Below are positions 1 through 6,447 of a stretch of 64,000 nt of DNA, in pieces. This stretch comes from Lepisosteus oculatus. Lineage: Eukaryota; Chordata; Actinopteri; Semionotiformes; Lepisosteidae. The translations under genes were made by a program, and so were the position numbers. The first letter of the stretch is position 1; the number at the start of each line of letters is the position of its first letter. Under the pieces are notes generated by a model. That model saw only the letters and a list, made by a program, of their open reading frames with translations, ran no database searches and had not been told where the DNA came from. The stretch lies in the NCBI RefSeq assembly GCF_040954835.1, contig NW_027168309.1, positions 682,001 to 746,000 on the forward strand, read 5' to 3'.

Positions 1-94
1 TCACACCTGTGCATTAAAACGCAGTGCTCGGTACCATCGAGGTGTAAGAGGTTCAAGGATGAGCGGGAAACTTTGTTAATAAGGAGACGGGCAC

Positions 95-167
95 CGCCCA
101 ACGTGGGGCTCGAACCCACGACCCTGAGATTAAGAGTCTCATGCTCTACCGACTGAGCTAGCCGGGC
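95..167 (-). tRNA. TRNAK-CUU: tRNA-Lys (anticodon CUU), unit 1
   Basis: Nuclear lysine tRNA that decodes AAG during cytoplasmic translation. Read on the minus strand it is 73 nt and folds completely: a 7-bp acceptor stem beginning GCCCGGC, U8-A9, D stem GCTC/GAGC, anticodon stem TGAGA/TCTCA around loop CTCTTAA (anticodon at 134-132), five-base variable loop, T stem GTGGG/CCCAC around TTCGAGC, and discriminator G73 at 95. The A box TAGCTCAGTCGG and B box GGTTCGAGCCC are intact internal promoters for RNA polymerase III. The body matches the vertebrate Lys(CUU) sequence I remember. There is no intron, and no CCA is encoded. The 3' flank is odd: the first run of four T's lies 75 nt downstream (16-19). 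Confidence 0.97.
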
Positions 168-988
168 GCCGGTGGAGCTGGTGGTTAACTTGTCCCTGTT
201 GACGGCAATTTGACAAGGTATACTTCCTGGCTTTTCATCATGTGCTGACCGGATTCGAGAGTAGCACACCCTGTTCTTTGTTGATTACTGTACCTCCAGC
301 AGCGCAAATGTCAGTAATCATTGAAATGTACGACCTACAATCTCCTCAGCATGCCCGCGTGGACTCCTCAGTGATCATCCTTCTACGTTCTGCTGTAGTT
401 TTCATGCAAGTGAAAACCGTGCTCCAAATAACAGCGGCACAGTTGTATCCTGCGGTAAGCATTCTTCTAATTCCATCGTTTTGCTCCAGGTAAAAGGTAG
501 CGCATCATAGTGTTGATATTCCAAGGTTTCAGAGTCCGTATTGGATGGCTTGGATGCAGACATCGCTCAGAGCTCCCAGTATGATTTTCCCGAGTTCAGT
601 TTTGCAGTGTTTTAGTGCTTTACTACTTCCAGTGGGCCTTTGAATGCTCTGCTAAGTAGAGACGTGACATAATTACTAATGCGACCGAGTGTGCTGGCTG
701 TTCCTGGTTCGTAATGATTAACGCGAGAAATCAATATAAACATAACTGCTTCGATTTCGAGGTTCAGTTGAAGCTTTCAAAGAAACTATCAAAGACCTCA
801 GAACAACCGAAGACACATTTGGTCATCTCCGTATTGGTGAAGATTAAAGAGTCCCGCAAGTGTCAAGCTTGCACAAACACACACGAGAGAGAAACTCAGG
901 ACAGAATTTAAAGAAAGGGAGATGCAGACTATTTGAAGGCACTTTGCTAACCCAATGGCATGCTTATGAATCGTGCATAGGACACATG
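168..988. other. Spacer between Lys and initiator-Met genes
   Basis: This 821-bp stretch has no recognisable gene. It lies upstream of the Lys gene and downstream of the initiator-Met gene, both read on the minus strand. It contains a near-palindrome around CAAGCTTG (862-872) and a TTTCTTT run on the minus strand (about 909-915) that could act as a weak polymerase III stop for the Met gene. It also holds the variable GT/CG dinucleotide at 510-511 that separates the A and B units. Short open frames on both strands (for example 242-493 and 714-911) resemble no protein I know. The same stretch recurs in each unit at +4,111 bp. Confidence 0.8.
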
Positions 989-1060
989 TAGCAGAGGATG
1001 GTTTCGATCCATCGACCTCTGGGTTATGGGCCCAGCACGCTTCCGCTGCGCCACTCTGCT
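989..1060 (-). tRNA. TRNAM-CAU: Initiator tRNA-Met (anticodon CAU), unit 1
   Basis: Initiator methionine tRNA, which is delivered by eIF2 to the 40S subunit to start translation. On the minus strand it is 72 nt with initiator-specific features: a first pair A1-U72, three G-C pairs closing the anticodon stem (CTGGG/CCCAG), loop CCCATAA with C33 instead of U33 (anticodon at 1028-1026), and A54 and A60 in the T loop ATCGAAA. The discriminator is A73 (989). The body matches the vertebrate initiator as I remember it. It faces away from the Leu gene across a 279-bp gap. No run of four T's occurs in the 493 nt downstream; the closest substitute is TTTCTTT about 73 nt away. Confidence 0.98.
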
Positions 1061-1122
1061 GACGGCCTCTCTGCGTGTGGCGCACAACTGCTCTTTTTAT
1101 TTCCTACATAAGTGATGAAAGA

Positions 1123-1137
1123 GTTGAAAGTTTCAAC
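1123..1137. repeat. 7-bp inverted repeat GTTGAAA-G-TTTCAAC
   Basis: A perfect dyad with a single central base, 62 bp upstream of the initiator-Met gene. It recurs unchanged in all units, at +4,111 bp each. It is too tight for a cruciform, so a dimeric protein site is the more plausible reading if it has any function. Confidence 0.6.
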
Positions 1138-1208
1138 GACAAACGCAGTCGTCACTTTGAGCGCTTGGTGTTGTAGCACAAATCATCACATGCTGCTCTA
1201 CACTGGAT

Positions 1209-1215
1209 TATAAAA
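1209..1215 (+). promoter_or_regulatory. TATAAAA motif in the Met/Leu gap
   Basis: A canonical TATA-box string, 124 bp upstream of the Leu gene. That is too far for the -30 TATA of a type 3 polymerase III promoter driving Leu. It could serve a polymerase II transcript or be chance. The B-block change C-G to C-A lies four bases downstream (1219). Confidence 0.25.
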
Positions 1216-1339
1216 GCCGACACATTTTCCAAACATTTTAATGCTGGAGTCACACTGTAGTATTAATAACAGTGCGATACTCGAGGAGCGTAGTGGGATC
1301 GCGGTGGCTCATCAGACCGCCCCGGGACGGGGGGCCCGC

Positions 1340-1422
1340 GTCAGGATGGCCGAGCGGTCTAAGGCGCTGCGTTCAGGTCGCAGTCTCCCCTGGAGGCGTG
1401 GGTTCGAATCCCACTCCTGACA
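1340..1422 (+). tRNA. TRNAL-CAG: tRNA-Leu (anticodon CAG), unit 1
   Basis: Class II leucine tRNA that reads CUG. It is 83 nt, with acceptor stem GTCAGGA/TCCTGAC, A box TGGCCGAGCGGTC, anticodon stem CTGCG/CGCAG around TTCAGGT (anticodon at 1374-1376), a long variable arm, T arm GTGGG-TTCGAAT-CCCAC with an intact B box, and discriminator A73, which leucyl-tRNA synthetase requires. The body matches the vertebrate Leu(CAG) sequence I remember. It is the only plus-strand tRNA in the unit. The 3' flank reads AAGAAGCTT here but AAAAAGCTT in all other units. The first T4 run starts at 1567, 144 nt downstream. Confidence 0.97.
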
Positions 1423-2254
1423 AGAAGCTTGCTCAGTGCCGTCTCCAGTCGGGTGCAAATGGGTGAAGCAGCCTGCCGCAGGGAACGTGCGCCGATAGGC
1501 GTAGGTGTATCCCCTGCCTCTTCCGATTTAGCTCGTGCTCCATAGGATGGAAGCGGATGCTCTGGCTTTTTGACTCGAATATAACCTGATCACAACAGAA
1601 GGCCGTGCAGCCCAGTGCTGGTTTAAGAATGCCTCGTGTCTTCAGGCCCCTATTCCTTCAGGTTACCCCTTTGGAATAGTCGTCCGAAAAAGACGGGAAA
1701 GGAAAAGCATGTAAGCTCCCACACACTGCGTTAGCATTAGCGGTTGGAATCTGATGGGAGAAAAGCAACCTGGCTCGCCGTCAAGCAATCCATCCCTGGT
1801 CTCCCACGTGACAGGCGGGGATACGCACCACTATACTAACGAGGAGCGCTTGCTTGGCGCTTGAAGACACTTCCTCTTGCGGCTACTACTGTTTCCGGTT
1901 TCGTCTTTTCTTTTCATTCCTCCCAGAGGAGCGCATGAAAACGTTTCCATCTGCGCCATCCTCACCCCTCCAATGCTATGGTCCCTGCTCCTCCTGGTGC
2001 ACTGCAAACACTCATTCAGCCGGTTCTTTCAGTTTGAATACTTAGGTCTTCAAAGGCTGGAAGTAGGGCGCAAGACATGCCAATGCCAAAAGCGTGGCAG
2101 TGTGCTTCCAGCTGTGAAATGTCACTGGTGGATGTTGAAGACATTACTTCCAAGGCAGCAGGTCCAAGCGATTTAGCGTTTGTACAAGAAGCAGGAAGAG
2201 AGAAACGGCACTCCGCCTTTTTCTGGGCAGGCCGAAGCGACAGGAGAAGGGCGC
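1423..2254. other. Spacer between Leu and Ser genes
   Basis: This 832-bp stretch is the shared 3' side of two converging tRNA genes. I recognise no gene in it. It contains the first T-run after Leu (1567-1571), an E-box CACGTG (1805-1810), a TACTAAC string (1834-1840) followed by a pyrimidine-rich stretch ending in CAG (1892-1926), and the first T4 after Ser on the minus strand (2091-2088). Open frames such as 1877-2176 overlap others on both strands and show no coding character. It recurs in every unit. Confidence 0.8.
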
Positions 2255-2336
2255 CGTAGTCGGCAGGATTCGAGCCGACGCGGGGAGACCCCAATGGCTT
2301 TCTAGCCCATCGCCTTAACCGCTCGGCCACGACTAC
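2255..2336 (-). tRNA. TRNAS-AGA: tRNA-Ser (anticodon AGA), structurally degenerate, unit 1
   Basis: Class II serine-type tRNA, 82 nt on the minus strand, with acceptor stem GTAGTCG/CGACTAC, discriminator G73 (2255), a normal A box, loop CTAGAAA with anticodon AGA (2303-2301) and a long variable arm closed by GGGG/CCCC. Compared with the vertebrate Ser(AGA) sequence I remember, it carries damage. G31 faces G39 at the base of the anticodon loop. The T stem GTCGG/CCTGC has a C51-U63 mismatch and a U50-G64 wobble. T54 is C, so the B box reads GGCTCGAATCC. A rival 6-bp pairing, GTCGGC with GCCGAC, could pull the T arm into the acceptor stem. The same form occurs in all sixteen units. It is probably a pseudogene or a weakly functional variant. 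The nearest T4 is 163 nt downstream. Confidence 0.78.
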
Positions 2337-2344
2337 AGGGAGCG

Positions 2345-2395
2345 CCGCCGCCGCCGGCTTGCAATCATTTAACACGGAGGGCGAGGCGGCGGCGG
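2345..2395. repeat. CCG/CGG inverted repeat upstream of Ser gene
   Basis: An 11-bp arm of CCG triplets (2345-2355) pairs with an 11-bp arm of CGG triplets (2385-2395) across a 29-bp loop. It starts 9 bp upstream of the Ser gene as that gene is read. The right arm is interrupted by a C-to-T change in units 10 and 11 (39389, 43500). Copy number of the triplets is constant across units. Confidence 0.7.
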
Positions 2396-2461
2396 TAACC
2401 TTTTTCAATGTCGCTCTCCGCTTCCCCCCAAAAAAAGCCAAATGACATGCTAGCACTCGGA

Positions 2462-2485
2462 CACCCTTCAGAAGACTGAAGGGTG
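2462..2485. repeat. Perfect 10-bp hairpin with 4-nt loop
   Basis: CACCCTTCAG (2462-2471), loop AAGA, then CTGAAGGGTG (2476-2485) form a perfect stem. It lies 126 bp upstream of the Ser gene and is intact in every unit (next at 6573-6596). It is not the histone mRNA stem-loop, whose stem is 6 bp with a different sequence, and no T-run follows on either strand, so it is not a classical terminator. Confidence 0.75.
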
Positions 2486-2738
2486 GCTTAAAGCTGGAAG
2501 GATTAGGTCTCCCCGTTCCGACGCGACAATCGAACTTCCTTAGGCAGAGAGAAAGCAACATCGAGGAGCGTCAACAAGACTTTAGAAGCTGCGACACACG
2601 CCACTTTCAGTCGCAGACACAGCAGTTTTAAAGGCAGGAATCGCCTTTGCGAACGCCATGAGAAACAGAACGCAAGCTCAGGTCCTGCGGTTTAACAAAC
2701 AGCCTCGGCTTTCAAGCGACATTTCTTTTCTGGAGCGA

Positions 2739-3110
2739 ATTCACTTTCAACTTCAAGAAATTCACACAACTTGCGAAATACGAAATACAAATCTGGCTCA
2801 TCGCTGCACAAGAAATACCGCCGGCTGGCAAGAAAATGACAACGGTGTTTTTCCTTAACGAAAAACTTCCCATGGAGAAAAACAACGGCTGTGCGTCTCT
2901 GTCGGCTTGATTCAGTTTAATGCAAGTATTCATTCTCCTCCTGGAAAATACAGCTTGCGAAAGATGAAATACAATTCTTGGCTTTTCTGGGTGAGTGCAG
3001 AAGAAATCCTGCCGGCTGGCAGAAGAATTCCAGCCTTTTTTACTCTTTAACCACAAACTTGCGAATGATACAAAGCAAGCGGGGTGCGTTTCTGTGCAGC
3101 TGTTAACTGA
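2739..3110. repeat. Decayed internal direct duplication, about 190 bp
   Basis: Two diverged copies lie in tandem. Anchors shared in the same order are ATTCA(C/T)T at 2739 and 2928, CTTGCGAAA at 2770 and 2954, GAAATACAA at 2782 and 2966, CCGGCTGGCA at 2821 and 3012, and GTGCGT-TCTGT at 2891 and 3084. The offset grows from about 184 to 193 bp, showing small indels between the copies. A third CTTGCGAA at 3058 hints at more copies. The duplication is clearly older than the homogenisation of the 4,111-bp units, because all units carry the same diverged pair. Confidence 0.65.
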
Positions 3111-3117
3111 ACAGCTG
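3097..3117. repeat. Inverted repeat CAGCTGTT / AACAGCTG
   Basis: A perfect 8-bp stem with the 5-nt loop AACTG. It is intact in all complete units except unit 6, where one arm is changed (T at 23655). Each arm contains a CAGCTG E-box. It lies near the end of the internal duplication. Confidence 0.65.
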
Positions 3118-4205
3118 CTGCTTCAAGCCCACCCAGGGCTCATTCCGATTTCAACATCATGCCCCCTGAAGGTAGACTGGATTTCTTTGCGAAGCATTCA
3201 CCTTTTGGACGTTTCAGGAAAGGTGCGTGTCGATGCCAGACTTGAAAAGCTTTCCATACAAAGAAACAACATAGTGCTTTTGATTGATGGGAAACGGCAA
3301 GAGCGGTTTGAGCAGCTCCGGCCTCTCAACCGCTTTACAATGTGATCGGCACCTCGGTAGCCAGTTTAGAAGGCTGAAAAGGATGCTGGAAGCACAGCGA
3401 CGTTCTAAAACCAGCGCTTGAAAAGCATCTGCATACATAAAATGTCCATTTCCCCAAAGCTGAATCTGCATCTTCAGAAGATTGTCAGCTATACGTTTTC
3501 GTTCTTTGTTTCCTTTTTTTACGACAAGCTTTCGAGAAATGAACTGTCTATTGTGATGAAGGCTGCGTTAGAAATTGTGCATCTAGCTTAGTTCAATGAA
3601 ATCGGGAGGTGCACCTGTCTCAAGCGGATGGCTCTTTGCAGGCACACTACGGAAACCTGCGGGCGCAAGTTGGGAGAAGTGACTCTTGCAGAGTGTTGAG
3701 CTTCGAGAAGAGGGCTCCGCTCAGGAAGATATTTCCACATGTTGAAGAGTCGCTTTTCGCCCTTTCTTTCCCACATTTTTCCAGTGCGGTTATTGATCGC
3801 GTTCAAAATGTTTTCCCAACGTACGTGTTACCTGCAAAATCACAGTGAAACTGTTATGCCGAAAAGATTCCTAATAGTTATTGTATTAGAATAGCTCTCC
3901 AATTTCTTAGCCTTCGTACACGCAATGTTTAAGGAAACGCTAGAGTAAATGAAACTGTAAATAGACAGGAGCTCTTCTTAGTTTTCATACAAGTTATGAT
4001 GGCTGCAGCTCCTATCTGCGTCCGGGTGACCGGAGCCAAGGGATTATCTGCGGAACCTTTGATTTATCTCTCGGGCAAGGAGCTAGATACGCCCTTTTCA
4101 TCTCGGTTTGATCACACCTGTGCATTAAAACGCAGTGCTCGGTACCATCGAGGTGTAAGAGGTTCAAGGATGAGCGGGAAACTTTGTTAATAAGGAGACG
4201 GGCAC

Positions 4206-4278
4206 CGCCCAACGTGGGGCTCGAACCCACGACCCTGAGATTAAGAGTCTCATGCTCTACCGACTGAGCTAGCCGGGC
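4206..4278 (-). tRNA. TRNAK-CUU: tRNA-Lys (CUU), unit 2
   Basis: No base difference seen from the unit 1 copy at 95-167. Confidence 0.97.
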
Positions 4279-5099
4279 GCCGGTGGAGCTGGTGGTTAAC
4301 TTGTCCCTGTTGACGGCAATTTGACAAGGTATACTTCCTGGCTTTTCATCATGTGCTGACCGGATTCGAGAGTAGCACACCCTGTTCTTTGTTGATTACT
4401 GTACCTCCAGCAGCGCAAATGTCAGTAATCATTGAAATGTACGACCTACAATCTCCTCAGCATGCCCGCGTGGACTCCTCAGTGATCATCCTTCTACGTT
4501 CTGCTGTAGTTTTCATGCAAGTGAAAACCGTGCTCCAAATAACAGCGGCACAGTTGTATCCTGCGGTAAGCATTCTTCTAATTCCATCGTTTTGCTCCAG
4601 GTAAAAGGTAGCGCATCATAGTGTTGATATTCCAAGGTTTCAGAGTCCGTATTGGATGGCTTGGATGCAGACATCGCTCAGAGCTCCCAGTATGATTTTC
4701 CCGAGTTCAGTTTTGCAGTGTTTTAGTGCTTTACTACTTCCAGTGGGCCTTTGAATGCTCTGCTAAGTAGAGACGTGACATAATTACTAATGCGACCGAG
4801 TGTGCTGGCTGTTCCTGGTTCGTAATGATTAACGCGAGAAATCAATATAAACATAACTGCTTCGATTTCGAGGTTCAGTTGAAGCTTTCAAAGAAACTAT
4901 CAAAGACCTCAGAACAACCGAAGACACATTTGGTCATCTCCGTATTGGTGAAGATTAAAGAGTCCCGCAAGTGTCAAGCTTGCACAAACACACACGAGAG
5001 AGAAACTCAGGACAGAATTTAAAGAAAGGGAGATGCAGACTATTTGAAGGCACTTTGCTAACCCAATGGCATGCTTATGAATCGTGCATAGGACACATG

Positions 5100-5171
5100 T
5101 AGCAGAGGATGGTTTCGATCCATCGACCTCTGGGTTATGGGCCCAGCACGCTTCCGCTGCGCCACTCTGCT
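5100..5171 (-). tRNA. TRNAM-CAU: Initiator tRNA-Met (CAU), unit 2
   Basis: No base difference seen from the unit 1 copy. Upstream, this unit has the GACGTC element (A at 5260) that unit 1 lacks. Confidence 0.98.
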
Positions 5172-5450
5172 GACGGCCTCTCTGCGTGTGGCGCACAACT
5201 GCTCTTTTTATTTCCTACATAAGTGATGAAAGAGTTGAAAGTTTCAACGACAAACGCAGACGTCACTTTGAGCGCTTGGTGTTGTAGCACAAATCATCAC
5301 ATGCTGCTCTACACTGGATTATAAAAGCCGACACATTTTCCAAACATTTTAATGCTGGAGTCACACTGTAGTATTAATAACAGTGCGATACTCGAGGAGC
5401 GTAGTGGGATCGCGGTGGCTCATCAGACCGCCCCGGGACGGGGGGCCCGC

Positions 5451-5533
5451 GTCAGGATGGCCGAGCGGTCTAAGGCGCTGCGTTCAGGTCGCAGTCTCCC
5501 CTGGAGGCGTGGGTTCGAATCCCACTCCTGACA
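5451..5533 (+). tRNA. TRNAL-CAG: tRNA-Leu (CAG), unit 2
   Basis: Body identical to unit 1. The 3' flank has the common form AAAAAGCTT instead of unit 1's AAGAAGCTT. Confidence 0.97.
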
Positions 5534-6365
5534 AAAAGCTTGCTCAGTGCCGTCTCCAGTCGGGTGCAAATGGGTGAAGCAGCCTGCCGCAGGGAACGTG
5601 CGCCGATAGGCGTAGGTGTATCCCCTGCCTCTTCCGATTTAGCTCGTGCTCCATAGGATGGAAGCGGATGCTCTGGCTTTTTGACTCGAATATAACCTGA
5701 TCACAACAGAAGGCCGTGCAGCCCAGTGCTGGTTTAAGAATGCCTCGTGTCTTCAGGCCCCTATTCCTTCAGGTTACCCCTTTGGAATAGTCGTCCGAAA
5801 AAGACGGGAAAGGAAAAGCATGTAAGCTCCCACACACTGCGTTAGCATTAGCGGTTGGAATCTGATGGGAGAAAAGCAACCTGGCTCGCCGTCAAGCAAT
5901 CCATCCCTGGTCTCCCACGTGACAGGCGGGGATACGCACCACTATACTAACGAGGAGCGCTTGCTTGGCGCTTGAAGACACTTCCTCTTGCGGCTACTAC
6001 TGTTTCCGGTTTCGTCTTTTCTTTTCATTCCTCCCAGAGGAGCGCATGAAAACGTTTCCATCTGCGCCATCCTCACCCCTCCAATGCTATGGTCCCTGCT
6101 CCTCCTGGTGCACTGCAAACACTCATTCAGCCGGTTCTTTCAGTTTGAATACTTAGGTCTTCAAAGGCTGGAAGTAGGGCGCAAGACATGCCAATGCCAA
6201 AAGCGTGGCAGTGTGCTTCCAGCTGTGAAATGTCACTGGTGGATGTTGAAGACATTACTTCCAAGGCAGCAGGTCCAAGCGATTTAGCGTTTGTACAAGA
6301 AGCAGGAAGAGAGAAACGGCACTCCGCCTTTTTCTGGGCAGGCCGAAGCGACAGGAGAAGGGCGC

Positions 6366-6447
6366 CGTAGTCGGCAGGATTCGAGCCGACGCGGGGAGAC
6401 CCCAATGGCTTTCTAGCCCATCGCCTTAACCGCTCGGCCACGACTAC
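6366..6447 (-). tRNA. TRNAS-AGA: tRNA-Ser (AGA), degenerate, unit 2
   Basis: Same sequence as unit 1, with the same stem mismatches and C54. Confidence 0.78.

Larger units (their letters stand above)
1061..1339. promoter_or_regulatory. Divergent intergenic region between Met and Leu genes
   Basis: These 279 bp are the shared 5' flank of two genes transcribed in opposite directions. They contain a TATAAAA motif (1209-1215), a 7-bp perfect palindrome (1123-1137), and in every unit but the first a GACGTCA element resembling a CRE site (position 1149 is T in unit 1). The last 40 bp before the Leu gene are very GC-rich. Vertebrate tRNA genes rely mainly on internal promoters, so any modulating role for these elements is inference. 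Two B-block markers (1219 and 1329) fall here. Confidence 0.45.
1..4111. repeat. Array unit 1 (A block)
   Basis: This copy carries GT at 510-511, G at 1219, G at 1329 and A at 1480, the A-block state. It has two private bases: T at 1149, where all other units have A (so GACGTC is lost here), and G at 1424 just 3' of the Leu gene, where others have A. Confidence 0.98.
2337..4205. other. Long spacer between Ser gene and next Lys gene
   Basis: 1,869 bp without a recognisable gene; it is the upstream side of Ser and the downstream side of the next unit's Lys gene. It starts with CCG/CGG tracts and a perfect hairpin, then a decayed internal duplication of about 190 bp (2739-3110), a second faint pair of similar segments (around 3241 and 3417), a T7 run (3513-3519) and A/T-rich DNA. 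Open frames of 64-181 codons overlap on both strands. The longest, 2016-2561 on the minus strand, runs straight through the Ser gene. None looks like a protein I know. Confidence 0.8.

Noticed and set aside
26-56. GAGGTTCAAGGAT as a B box of a fifth tRNA gene
   Set aside because: It lacks the CC end of the box and has no A box or cloverleaf upstream.
241-270. TGTGCT...AGCACA pairing around GGATTCGAG, a T-arm look-alike
   Set aside because: Only 6 bp of stem and no other tRNA parts nearby.
1423-1431. A-run after the Leu gene as a retroposition tail
   Set aside because: Only five or six A's, no target-site duplication seen, and the gene keeps its internal promoter in a normal genic context.
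1526-1585. tRNA-like TAGCTCGTGCTCC followed 41 bp later by GACTCGAATAT
   Set aside because: It resembles A and B boxes at about the right spacing, but no acceptor, D or T stem forms and the B box lacks its CC. Most likely chance, at best a very old relic.
2490-2545. Segment with GGTCTCCCCG and AATCGAACTTCC resembling the 3' half of a tRNA-Ser on the plus strand
   Set aside because: The match is short and interrupted, and no T or acceptor stem forms.
2016-2561. Longest open frame, 181 codons on the minus strand, present in all complete units
   Set aside because: It runs straight through the tRNA-Ser gene and its GC-rich flanks, matches no protein I know, and is uniform only because the units are homogenised. 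Variants in it are not biased to silent sites.
2995-3345. 116-codon plus-strand open frame, overlapping 85- and 114-codon frames on the other strand
   Set aside because: No domain, signal peptide or recognisable motif, and it overlaps open frames on the opposite strand. It looks like a chance frame over part of the old internal duplication.
4012-4380. 122-codon minus-strand open frame containing LAQSVEHETLNLRVVGSSPT
   Set aside because: That peptide is the familiar translation of a tRNA-Lys gene, not a protein.
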